Source: SYOC01 sp035575235
Lineage (GTDB): Bacteria; Desulfobacterota; Binatia; Bin18
Reading direction: 5' to 3'
Assembly (NCBI GenBank): GCA_035575235.1
Contig: DATLYA010000155.1
Location: 1-14,717, forward strand
Length of the DNA: 14,717 bases
The translations under genes and the position numbers were made by a program. Of this stretch, positions 6,755 to 14,526 are shown one piece after another (positions within the stretch are counted from its first letter, which is position 1; the number at the start of each line of letters is the position of its first letter). The notes beneath the pieces were generated by a model, which was not told the DNA's origin, ran no database searches, and saw only the letters and a program-made list of their open reading frames with translations.

Positions 6755-9700
6755 CTAATCCCCAACTATCTCTTCACCCACCCGAGGAGCAGGCGAGGTG
6801 AGAGCAGGCCGGCACAGGCGCAGCTTGCTCACAAGGCGCCGGAGCAAAGCGGGAAACCGTGCGAGGCGTGTTTCGAGATCGTCAAAGAGAGCATACGCCA
6901 CCGGCGTGACGACAAGCGTCAGCAGCAAGCACATGCTCTGACCGCCAATAATCACCACGGCAATGCCGCGATGGCTTGCCGCCGCCGGGCCTTGTCCGAG
7001 CAAAACGGGAACCATGCCCGCCACCAGCGCCATGGTGGTCATTAAAATCGGTCGTAGCCGTTCACGGTTCGCTTGCAGAATCGCCTCATCGCGGGGAAGA
7101 CCTTGCGCGCGCAAATGAATCGTATGATCAATTTGCAGAATCGAATTCTTCTTGACGATGCCAAAGAGCAGCATGACGCCCAGAATGCTGAAAATCGCCA
7201 AATATTGATTAGCAATCCACAAAGAAAGCAACGCAAACGGCACGGCCATGGGCAACGCCAGCATGATGGTAATGGGGTGCACGAAGCTCTCAAACTGCGC
7301 CGCCAACACCATGTACATGCCAATAATCGAGAGCAGGAACGCCAGTTTGAAGCTGTCCATCATCTCGTTGAACATTTTGCCCATGCCGGTGACGCCGGTC
7401 GTGTAGCCCACCGGCAAGCCCATCTTCTTGACTTCCTCACCGATTTGCGTCAAGGCGTCGCCCATGCCTTTATCTTTCAAATTCCCGGTCATGGTAATCT
7501 GTCGTTGCCGTTCCTGACGATCGATCTGGACAGGGCCAACGCCAGCAATCAGGTTGACCACGTTATCTAACCGCACCTGCCCGACGGTTTTCGACGGTAC
7601 GGTGACGCCGCGGAGGACCTCGGGTTTATTACGCGACTCTGGCGTCAGCCGCAGCCGCACGTCATAGAGCTCATCGCCCTCGCGGTACGTCGTCACCTTT
7701 TCCCCCGCGACCATGATGCGCAGCGTGGAAGCGATGTCCGCCGCCTCGATATTCAGGTCAGAGGCTTTGCGACGGTCTAAATGCACCTGGAGTTCCGGGT
7801 TGCCGCCCTCGAACGTCGAATCCACATCCACAATGCCCTTGATCTCGCGCACGCGCGCTTTCAATTTTTCCACGAGTTCCTGTAACACATGGAGGTCAGG
7901 GCCGCGCAGGTTGTAGGCAATGTCCACGTTCTGCACGCCGCTGCCGCTCACCGGCAGGATGTTGTCTACGCTGACGCGCAGCTGCTTGAATGCTTTGACC
8001 TTCTCGCGCGCCAGCGCCATGAGGTCTTGCTGTGACATACGACGCTGATCGTAGGGGTGCAGTTTCACGATAATGGACGCGCGCGTCACGCTTTCCCCCA
8101 CGGTGGAGCCAACCAGCGAGAGCAGGTGCGCCACGCCAGGCAGTGGACGAATTTCGTTCTCAATCTCCCTGGTAACAGTGTCGGTCTGGGCGAGAGAGTA
8201 CCCGGGCGGAGTTTTGATGTTGATCTCAAACTCGCCGCGGTCATCTTGCGCCATCATATTGGTGTGGACATGTTTGCCGATCCACGGCGTGCTGGCAAAT
8301 ACGCCCAGGGCGGCGCCTATAATCAGCCAGCGATGTCGCAGCGACCAACGCAGCATCGCGGTATACGCGCGATCTACCAGACGATACAGCCACGAATCGC
8401 GCGACGAACGGGAATGCGCGGCAAGGCGCTGAGGCAAAAAGCGCGAACACAGCATGGGGGTCAGCGTAAACGCCACCAGCAGCGACACCAAAATGGCGAA
8501 CGCCATGGTGAAGCCAAAACTGCTCAGCCACATGCCGATCGTGCCTTTCAAGAAGCCGACGGGAATAAAAATCACCACCAGTGAAAGCGTCGTCGCGCTG
8601 ACCGCCAGCCCTACCTCCGCCGTCGCCGCACGCGCCGCTTCAAAAGCGCTCATGCCTTTTTCTTCGATGTAACGGTAAATGTTCTCCAGCACGACGATAG
8701 CGTCGTCGATAACGATGCCGACAGCCAGCGTCAGCCCCAACAACGTCACACGATTCAGCGAATATCCCGCCGCCGCCAGGAGCGTATAAGTGGCGATAAT
8801 TGACACGGGAATCGACACGGCGGCAATGAGCGTCGACCGTATGTTGCCCAGAAAGAACAACACAATGATGCTGGCGAACAACGCGCCGAGCCACAAGTGT
8901 TTCTGCACTTCGTGGACCGACTCGCGAATAAAATCCGACTGGTCGCGAGTGATCTGCACCTCGACTCCCGGCGGCAACAGTTGCCGCACTTCGGAGAGCC
9001 GTTCACGGACAGCGTCAACTGTAGTAACGGTGTTCGTCCCCGACTGTTTGCGCACGATAAGCGATACGGCGTTCTTGCCGTCAAAGCGCGAGACGGTGCG
9101 CGGCTCTACCACTCCGTCCTCCACGCGGCCAATGTCGGCGATGGTAATAGGCGAACCATTGTGGGAGGCGACGACGATATCCTCGAACTCCCGCACGGAC
9201 TGTACGCGGCCCAAGGTGCGGATCACGGTCTCCCCGGTCTCTTGCGTCATCCGGCCGCCTGGGAATTCAACGTTTTGCTTAGCCAGCGCCTCCGCCACTG
9301 TCCGCATCGGCAAGTTGTACGCTTTGAGCCGCTCGGGATCGATCAGCACCTGAATCTCACGTTTGCGCCCGCCGATGAGCGACACCGCGCCAACTCCGGA
9401 GATCGATTCCAGCGGTTCCTTGACCTTCTTCTCCGCGATCTCGGTCAGTTCCTTAAGCCTCTGGAACCCAGACAACGTCAGCGTAAGAATCGGCGTGGCG
9501 TCGACATCGAATTTCTCGACGATCGGGGGATCGGTGTCATCCGGCAACCTGGCCAGGACCGAGCCGACTTTATCCCGCACTTCCTGTGCAGCGATCCCGA
9601 GATTTTTTTCCAGCTTAAATTGCACGATAATTTGTGATAACCCTTCACGAGTCACCGAGCGCAGCTCATCAATGCCGCTCACGGTATTGATCACTTCTTC

Positions 9701-9901
9701 GATCGGTTTGGTGACCTGGGCCTCCATTTCATCCGGCCCGGCGCCAGGCAACGTGGTCGTCACCGTCACCACCGGCATATCCACCTTCGGAAACAGATCA
9801 AGCGTGAGACTCTTGTAGGAAAACCACCCGACCACTACCAGACTGCCGACCAACATGGTGGCGAAAACCGGGCGACGCACACAAACATCAGCGAGAATCA
9901 T
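6755..9901 (-). CDS. RND efflux pump, HAE1 type, inner-membrane transporter
   Basis: The protein has 1048 residues, the usual size for AcrB/MexB relatives. It starts ILADVCVRRPVFATML, as in hydrophobe/amphiphile efflux RND proteins. The proton-relay pair Asp399-Asp400 sits in GIVIDDAIVVLEN (TM4), and the lysine of TM10 lies in GIVKKNSILQ (residues 917-918), so the proton path is intact. Two large periplasmic loops and twelve membrane segments are arranged as in the family. It should exchange protons for drugs or lipophilic compounds, pumping from periplasm or membrane toward an outer-membrane channel, but no such channel gene is nearby. Its ATG overlaps the adaptor stop by 4 nt (ATGA), which implies translational coupling. 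Substrate cannot be read from sequence. Confidence 0.95.
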   Translation of the reverse strand: MILADVCVRRPVFATMLVGSLVVVGWFSYKSLTLDLFPKVDMPVVTVTTTLPGAGPDEMEAQVTKPIEEVINTVSGIDELRSVTREGLSQIIVQFKLEKNLGIAAQEVRDKVGSVLARLPDDTDPPIVEKFDVDATPILTLTLSGFQRLKELTEIAEKKVKEPLESISGVGAVSLIGGRKREIQVLIDPERLKAYNLPMRTVAEALAKQNVEFPGGRMTQETGETVIRTLGRVQSVREFEDIVVASHNGSPITIADIGRVEDGVVEPRTVSRFDGKNAVSLIVRKQSGTNTVTTVDAVRERLSEVRQLLPPGVEVQITRDQSDFIRESVHEVQKHLWLGALFASIIVLFFLGNIRSTLIAAVSIPVSIIATYTLLAAAGYSLNRVTLLGLTLAVGIVIDDAIVVLENIYRYIEEKGMSAFEAARAATAEVGLAVSATTLSLVVIFIPVGFLKGTIGMWLSSFGFTMAFAILVSLLVAFTLTPMLCSRFLPQRLAAHSRSSRDSWLYRLVDRAYTAMLRWSLRHRWLIIGAALGVFASTPWIGKHVHTNMMAQDDRGEFEINIKTPPGYSLAQTDTVTREIENEIRPLPGVAHLLSLVGSTVGESVTRASIIVKLHPYDQRRMSQQDLMALAREKVKAFKQLRVSVDNILPVSGSGVQNVDIAYNLRGPDLHVLQELVEKLKARVREIKGIVDVDSTFEGGNPELQVHLDRRKASDLNIEAADIASTLRIMVAGEKVTTYREGDELYDVRLRLTPESRNKPEVLRGVTVPSKTVGQVRLDNVVNLIAGVGPVQIDRQERQRQITMTGNLKDKGMGDALTQIGEEVKKMGLPVGYTTGVTGMGKMFNEMMDSFKLAFLLSIIGMYMVLAAQFESFVHPITIMLALPMAVPFALLSLWIANQYLAIFSILGVMLLFGIVKKNSILQIDHTIHLRAQGLPRDEAILQANRERLRPILMTTMALVAGMVPVLLGQGPAAASHRGIAVVIIGGQSMCLLLTLVVTPVAYALFDDLETRLARFPALLRRLVSKLRLCRPALTSPAPRVGEEIVGD

Positions 9902-11052
9902 TGAACCTCCGCAACCTGCAGCTGGACCTTCATGCCGTCAGCCAAACGCTCCACTGAAGAAACAATGACCTGGTCGCCTTCGCCAACGCCTTCCGCAATT
10001 TCCACCACATCACCATCCTCTACGCCGGACCGCACCTCGCGGGACCGCGCCACACCGTCTTTGACCACAAACACCCGCTCAACCCCGGCGAAACGGTACA
10101 GAGCAGTGCGTGGAATGAACAGCGCCAGCTCTTCACCCAGCACACCGGTCACATGGGCAAAGTAGCCGGGCCGGAGCTTCTCTTCGGGATTGGGAATTTC
10201 CGCTTCGACCAGGAGGCTACGTGTGGCGTGATCCACTCCGGCGGCGATGCGAGTCAATGCGCCGCCAAAACTTTCCCCCGGCAGCGCATTTACCTCAATA
10301 CGCATGGGCAAGCCAATACGCGCCAGGCGTGCGTACCGCTCGGGCACGGGCACGCGCAACTTGAGCGGATGAATCACCACGACCTCGAACATCTTCGAGG
10401 ACGCAGCCAAATATTCGCCGGGGTTGACGAAGCGTTGTTGGACAAAACCATCCACGGGCGACACAATACGCGTATCGCGCAAGCGCTTGCGCGAAATGGC
10501 GAGCCGTTTCTCGGCGGAGCGGACCGCCGCTGCCGCCACTTTGTATTCGGCTTCCGCCGCGTCGCGCCGCTGCGGCGGCACGATTTGTTCGGCGAAGAGC
10601 TCCTGCACGCGCTCGTACTCGCCCTGCGCGCGGATATGCGTCGCCTGCGCTTGTTTGACGGCGCTCTCGTCAGCGTCGACCTGGAGCTCTTGTTCCTCGC
10701 GCTCCATTTCCGCCAGCACTTGCCCGGCTTTCACCTTGTCGCCAAAGTCAACAAATACACGATTGACGTAGCCGGCCGGCTTGTTTGACAACAGAACGCT
10801 TTCCTTGGCGAAAAGCGCGCCTTGCCCCTGCGCGGTGCGTTGCACCGTGCGCCGCACCGGCGTCACTGCCCGCACGGGCAGCGGGGGCGTCTCGGTTGGC
10901 GTGCTCACGGCCTCTTGGGTCTTTGCCGCCTCGGAGCGCGCCGAATGACAACCGCACAACGGAAGACTGCCGCAGAGCAGCGCACTCCAGAGAAGAACGG
11001 AAGGAATACGTTGGTGAGAAAAGAAACGGCTAAGATAATACTGGCGACTCAC
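9898..11052 (-). CDS. RND periplasmic adaptor (HlyD/MFP family), probable lipoprotein
   Basis: This 384-residue protein begins at GTG 11052, whose bases overlap the TetR stop by 4 nt (GTGA). A hydrophobic signal ends in LCGC (Cys35), a plausible lipobox, followed by a Ser/Thr/Pro-rich linker. The biotinyl-lipoyl half-motifs are seen at FVDFGDKVKAGQVLAEM and later VSPVDGFVQQRFVNPGE, separated by a long alpha-helical hairpin (about 120-190). The beta-barrel and membrane-proximal domains follow, with IPRTALYRF. It should link the RND transporter to an outer-membrane factor. Gene order regulator-adaptor-pump is standard for this class. Confidence 0.92.
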   Translation of the reverse strand: MSRQYYLSRFFSHQRIPSVLLWSALLCGSLPLCGCHSARSEAAKTQEAVSTPTETPPLPVRAVTPVRRTVQRTAQGQGALFAKESVLLSNKPAGYVNRVFVDFGDKVKAGQVLAEMEREEQELQVDADESAVKQAQATHIRAQGEYERVQELFAEQIVPPQRRDAAEAEYKVAAAAVRSAEKRLAISRKRLRDTRIVSPVDGFVQQRFVNPGEYLAASSKMFEVVVIHPLKLRVPVPERYARLARIGLPMRIEVNALPGESFGGALTRIAAGVDHATRSLLVEAEIPNPEEKLRPGYFAHVTGVLGEELALFIPRTALYRFAGVERVFVVKDGVARSREVRSGVEDGDVVEIAEGVGEGDQVIVSSVERLADGMKVQLQVAEVQ

Positions 11053-11705
11053 GATATCTGCTCCTGAGACTGGTCAAACGCTTGCTGAGAGTTCAACACG
11101 CCGTGAAAAAAAAGATCTAAGAGGATATCGGCGTCTTCCTCGGCGGCGCGAGTGGTCAAACCCAAAGCGCGCTGTTGAAAGCATCCACGCATCGCTTCAT
11201 TGAGAGCAAAGGCCGAAGCCTCAACGTTATGGGGGCGGAGCATACCGGCATCTACTCCAGCTTGAATGGTCTCCTGAATGAAGTGAATATGCGCCAAATA
11301 GAGATCGAGCATGCGCGCCGCCTCGGGGTCATCAGGCGAAGCAGCCAAAAAATTCCGCTCGAGCAGCAAGGTCTTAAAAAAATCGCGGTTCGCATCGCTC
11401 ACTTGCAGACAGACCTTCACCACGCGCTGCAGCTTCTCTAGTGGTGTAGACGCCTCAGCGACTGCAGCGCGCACCTGAGTGGTAAAGTTTTGCATGCCTT
11501 GCTCGACGGCGGCTTTGAGCAGTTCTTCCTTTGTGTGAAAGTAGAGATACACCGTCCCTTTAGCGATGCGCGCTTCCTCAGCGACCCGATCAATCGTGGC
11601 TCCTTGGAACCCATGCTGTGCAACCACCCGGCACGCAGCCTCGAGAATTTCGCGGATCCGAAATTCTCTTACCAGCTCTTCTTTTGTGGCTGAATTTCTA
11701 GTCAT
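11049..11705 (-). CDS. TetR/AcrR-family transcriptional regulator, likely repressor of the efflux operon
   Basis: The 218-residue protein has the TetR N-terminal HTH: ILEAACRVVAQHGFQGATIDRVAEEARIAKGTVYLYF at about 19-56, with the KGTVYLYFHTKEEL hallmark, and a C-terminal all-helical ligand-binding domain. It is the first gene of the efflux operon, with its stop overlapping the adaptor start. A 14-bp palindrome lies 6 nt upstream of its ATG on the predicted -10 box, so it probably represses itself and the pump until a pump substrate binds. No Shine-Dalgarno site is seen, and the predicted transcript start is next to the ATG, so the mRNA may be leaderless. Confidence 0.92.
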   Translation of the reverse strand: MTRNSATKEELVREFRIREILEAACRVVAQHGFQGATIDRVAEEARIAKGTVYLYFHTKEELLKAAVEQGMQNFTTQVRAAVAEASTPLEKLQRVVKVCLQVSDANRDFFKTLLLERNFLAASPDDPEAARMLDLYLAHIHFIQETIQAGVDAGMLRPHNVEASAFALNEAMRGCFQQRALGLTTRAAEEDADILLDLFFHGVLNSQQAFDQSQEQIS

Positions 11706-11710
11706 GTGAC

Positions 11711-11724
11711 TGACTGTACAGTCA
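11711..11724. promoter_or_regulatory. Probable TetR operator (14-bp perfect palindrome)
   Basis: TGACTGTACAGTCA equals its reverse complement. The TGAC...GTCA form is common for TetR-family sites. It covers the predicted -10 box and lies next to the start codon, where a bound dimer would block RNA polymerase. Confidence 0.6.
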
Positions 11725-11742
11725 TAAAAAATAAAAAGTCAA
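11713..11742 (-). promoter_or_regulatory. Predicted promoter of the TetR-RND operon
   Basis: On the minus strand, TTGACT (11742-11737, 5/6 to the -35 consensus) is separated by an 18-nt, A/T-rich spacer from TACAGT (11718-11713, 4/6 to the -10). Transcription would begin at about 11706, directly before the ATG at 11705. Confidence 0.5.
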
Positions 11743-11782
11743 GGCTAAAGATCCAAGACACCGGATTTCCAATGAGTATGAC

Positions 11783-11891
11783 GCGAGGGAAGCAGGGCTA
11801 TCACTGCCAGCGCAGCGAAGCAACCCTTAAAACTCGCTGCGTCCTTACGGTGCACGAGACTCAAGTCGGGATTTGGCCCTGCTTCCCTCGC
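11783..11891. repeat. 109-nt nested palindromic element (16-bp outer and 8-bp inner arms)
   Basis: GCGAGGGAAGCAGGGC (11783-11798) pairs perfectly with 11876-11891. Inside, CGCAGCGA (11811-11818) pairs perfectly with TCGCTGCG (11834-11841) around a 15-nt loop. The whole could fold as a long stem with a side hairpin in RNA or form a cruciform in DNA. It may be a MITE-like or REP-like element, or a structured leader for the DUF3047 mRNA. No ORF lies inside it. Confidence 0.65.
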
Positions 11892-11957
11892 CTTGCTTCC
11901 TGCCGCCTGATTCCTCAGAATCCCTGCAAAGGGCGCGTCTCTCTAGCAGGTGAAACC

Positions 11958-12635
11958 GTGAAAAACCTTTTCCTCTTCCTCAGTCTTCTGTTGTCCTCTG
12001 TGACGGCTCTCTGCGTATGGGCGGAGGAGTTTGTCCAGATTGAAGACTGGTCAGAGAGTGAAGTGGGGGCGCGAGGAATCCCACCAGGTTGGACGGGTCA
12101 GACGTGGGGCCACCCACAGTATGACCTCACCATTGTTCTCGACGAAAGACGAAAAGCGCTGCATTTGAAAAGCAAGAATGACAGCTCGACGATCAATAAA
12201 AAGATCGAGCATCACGTCAATCTGCAGAACACCCCTATCTTGCAATGGCAGTGGAAGGTCGTGGCCTTACCCAGGGGAGGCGACTCCCGGCGGAAGGAAA
12301 CATTGGACCAGGCTGCACAGCTCTATATCTCGTGGCCGCGCTTTCCACGAGCCTTCCGTTCACGAATTATCGGCTATGTGTGGGACACCACCGCCCCAGT
12401 TGGCACGGTGGTGAAAAGCCAGAAGATGCACATGGTCACCTACATCATAGTCCGTTCCGGAGACGCCGAAGTTGGCCAGTGGTTGACTGAGCGACGGAAC
12501 GTGTGGGATGACTATCAAGTCGTATTTGGCGAAGAGCCGAAGGACCTGGGGTATCTCTCCCTTTCCATCGACACCAACGACACGCACTCTTACGCCGAAG
12601 CGTTTATTGGATCGATTTTTTTTGTGAAGCCATGA
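11958..12635 (+). CDS. DUF3047 family exported protein
   Basis: From GTG 11958 the protein has 225 residues with a signal peptide (KNLFLFLSLLLSSVTALCVWA) and a beta-rich mature domain. The parts recalling DUF3047 are the WSESEVGARGIPPGW opening, LHLKSKNDSST, LQWQWKV, the block YVWDTTAPVGT, and SLSIDTNDTHSYAEAFIGSI at the end. The function of DUF3047 is not established; it appears to be periplasmic. AGGTGA precedes the GTG at fitting spacing. The open frame extends upstream to 11706 without a stop, but those residues cover the palindromic element and lack a signal peptide. The gene is convergent with the MCE protein, with only 14 nt between stops. Confidence 0.82.
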   Translation: MKNLFLFLSLLLSSVTALCVWAEEFVQIEDWSESEVGARGIPPGWTGQTWGHPQYDLTIVLDERRKALHLKSKNDSSTINKKIEHHVNLQNTPILQWQWKVVALPRGGDSRRKETLDQAAQLYISWPRFPRAFRSRIIGYVWDTTAPVGTVVKSQKMHMVTYIIVRSGDAEVGQWLTERRNVWDDYQVVFGEEPKDLGYLSLSIDTNDTHSYAEAFIGSIFFVKP

Positions 12636-12649
12636 ACAGGTGACGAAGA

Positions 12650-13297
12650 TCAAGCCGTCTCTCGTTCTGGCGGGAATAATTTTTCGTACAACCTCTTCAG
12701 CCGGGCTATTTCTTGGGTTATGACCCGAGCCAGATCTTCTTGCGTACGCCGCAGCGTGTCCATCAACCCGCCAACGCCGTCCTCGAGTTTCTTTAACTCT
12801 TCGGAGCGCGCAGCGCGGTCAAGCGTCCGCCCCCAATCCTCAAGCTGGCGGCTCAAATCACGAACCACGCCTTCCGCAGCCAGGAGTTGTCGTTTCAATT
12901 CCACCTCCATATTCGACTCCGCGCCAGCAATAATACTACCCGGCGGCAAAACCGGGCTGCGTTCGTCGAACACAATCAATTTAAGCACGGGCCGCGTTGC
13001 GCCTGGCGGAGTTGTCAACAAAACTGTTGACCGCTCGTGCACCCGATCACGAAACGGCGGATCAAGCGTGATTTGGACTTCAGTTGCGGTTCTCCCACTT
13101 TTTTCCGTACGAGATTCCACTGCTGTCACCTGGCCAATACGCTGCTCGCCCTCTTGCACGACATCGCCTGCCTGAAGGCCATGCGCAGCATGAAACCGCA
13201 CGGTCCAGGTCGGTTCGAGTGACGGGGTGGCAAAGACATTCAAAAGAAATAACACCGCGACTCCTATTACACTGAGAAGCAGCGCCGTGCGGATCAT
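12650..13297 (-). CDS. MlaD/MCE-domain lipid-transfer protein, solitary
   Basis: The protein has 215 residues from ATG 13297, preceded by GGAGG at 7 nt spacing; a TTG at 13303 is rejected. One N-terminal membrane segment (about 4-22) is followed by an MCE fold: VRFHAAHGLQAGDVVQEGEQRIGQVTAVE, with the G-L-x-x-G-x-x-V pattern of MlaD. The C-terminal half is helical and charged (about 125-210), probably a coiled coil, as in other MCE proteins that form hexameric rings or tubes. Known MCE proteins move phospholipids between the inner and outer membrane with an MlaE permease and MlaF ATPase; neither is in the window. It may recruit a core encoded elsewhere. Confidence 0.75.
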   Translation of the reverse strand: MIRTALLLSVIGVAVLFLLNVFATPSLEPTWTVRFHAAHGLQAGDVVQEGEQRIGQVTAVESRTEKSGRTATEVQITLDPPFRDRVHERSTVLLTTPPGATRPVLKLIVFDERSPVLPPGSIIAGAESNMEVELKRQLLAAEGVVRDLSRQLEDWGRTLDRAARSEELKKLEDGVGGLMDTLRRTQEDLARVITQEIARLKRLYEKLFPPERETA

Positions 13298-13417
13298 ATG
13301 CAATCCTCCATATATTTTGACTGCGCCCGGAAAAACACCTCCTCAGCCAACAAGTCGCAAAAAGATGAGAAGTTGCAGATTTGTCGGTAGAGGAGAGAGC
13401 GCCTCGTCCTACGAGCG

Positions 13418-13438
13418 CATAGCTAAACTATGTATACT
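13418..13438 (+). promoter_or_regulatory. Possible -10 box and small inverted repeat before the LLM oxidoreductase
   Basis: TATACT at 13433-13438 matches the -10 consensus at 5/6 and lies 32 nt before the start codon. CATAG (13418-13422) and CTATG (13428-13432) form an inverted repeat directly beside it that could be an operator half-site pair. No good -35 is seen at the proper distance. Confidence 0.3.
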
Positions 13439-13470
13439 CTGCTATTGGGACGAGAACGAGAGGGAATGCT

Positions 13471-14526
13471 ATGAGATTTGGCTACTTCACCTTAACGGAC
13501 AATCCCCCTGCCTATGGCGCGGCGCGGCGTAATCCCAATCAATTTCTCCGTGAAGTCCTGGAGGAATGCCAGGCCGCAGAAGAAATGGGGTACCACTCCG
13601 CCTGGACGCCTGAACACCACTTCGGTCTTTTCGGCTGCTTGCCGTCGCCATCAGTGTTTCTCGCCCACGCAGCAGCCAGGACGAAACGGATTCAACTTGC
13701 TCCTGCTACGGTTTTGCTTCCCTGCCACCATCCTCTGCGGGTAGCCGAAGAGTTTGCGCTGCTTGATTTGTTGAGCAATGGCCGTACGGTCTTCTCAGCT
13801 GGGCGCGGCTACGATAAACGCGAATACGATGCGTTCGCCGTACCGTTCGAGGAGAGCCGGGATCGCTTTTACGAGGGGTTGGATCTGTTGCGCACGGCCT
13901 GGACGCAAGAAGAGTTTACTTACAACGGGCGCTTCTACAAAATTGAGGAGCCAATCTCTTGCCTGCCGCGCCCCGTACAGCAGCCGCATCCGCCCATTTA
14001 CGTGGCCTGCTTCAGCCGTCCCACGGTAGAGATGGCGGCGGAACAGGGTTTTCACACTTTGTTTGCTCCGTTCGCGGCGGCCATGATGTTCGGCAGTGTC
14101 GCCGCAGCCGTGCAAACCTACAAAGCACTTGCCGCGCGTCATGGCCATACCGACGCGCGCGCCAAGTGCTCGTATTTTGTCAATGTGGTCAATAGCAAGG
14201 CGGAGGAACTAGCGACCAAAGAACGCCTCCGCCATTATCTCCATTCGGTCCTGCCAGCCTTTCCGGGAGACCGCGCGTCCGCGCCGCCGCATATCGCGTA
14301 TTTCGCGGATATAGTCGAACGTTTACAGCACATGAAGGCGGAAGATTTCGGCGAACGCAGCGTCGTCACTGGCGATGCGGAGACGTGCATCGCCCTTCTG
14401 AAAAAATGCGAAGCCGCAGGCATTGAGGAAGTGATTCTCTATTTTAACTTTGGCGGTTTCAATCACACCGACACGCTCAAGTCGATGGAACGGTTCGCTC
14501 GGGAGGTCATGCCGTATTTCTCCTGA
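13471..14526 (+). CDS. LLM-class flavin-dependent oxidoreductase (luciferase-like monooxygenase)
   Basis: This 351-residue protein is a TIM-barrel of the bacterial luciferase superfamily. Typical blocks are MRFGYFTLTD at the N-terminus, AEEMGYHSAWTPEHHFG, RIQLAPATVLLPCHHPLRVAEEFALLDLLSNGR, then FSAGRGYDKREYDAFAVPFEESRDRFYEG and PRPVQQPHPPIYVA. Members bind FMN or F420 and oxidise diverse substrates; the substrate here is unknown. The ATG at 13471 follows GAGAGG at about 8 nt. The gene is divergent from the MCE gene across 173 nt and is not obviously linked to its neighbours in function. Confidence 0.93.
   Translation: MRFGYFTLTDNPPAYGAARRNPNQFLREVLEECQAAEEMGYHSAWTPEHHFGLFGCLPSPSVFLAHAAARTKRIQLAPATVLLPCHHPLRVAEEFALLDLLSNGRTVFSAGRGYDKREYDAFAVPFEESRDRFYEGLDLLRTAWTQEEFTYNGRFYKIEEPISCLPRPVQQPHPPIYVACFSRPTVEMAAEQGFHTLFAPFAAAMMFGSVAAAVQTYKALAARHGHTDARAKCSYFVNVVNSKAEELATKERLRHYLHSVLPAFPGDRASAPPHIAYFADIVERLQHMKAEDFGERSVVTGDAETCIALLKKCEAAGIEEVILYFNFGGFNHTDTLKSMERFAREVMPYFS

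Larger units (their letters stand above)
11706..11957. other. 252-nt divergent intergenic region
   Basis: The region holds the TetR operator and promoter at its left end and the nested palindrome at 11783-11891. An open plus-strand frame crosses it into the DUF3047 gene, but its translation has no protein-like character before the signal peptide at 11958. A possibly degenerate 7-bp-period tract around 11741-11775 is too diverged to call. Confidence 0.5.

Noticed and set aside
8897..9637. 246-codon plus-strand open frame opposite the RND pump
   Set aside because: The minus-strand frame is a clear RND transporter with intact motifs; the plus frame is rich in His/Arg/Gln as expected from an antisense shadow.
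11706..11957. N-terminal extension of the DUF3047 protein back to 11706
   Set aside because: It covers the nested palindrome and would bury the signal peptide inside the protein; GTG 11958 has fitting spacing to AGGTGA.
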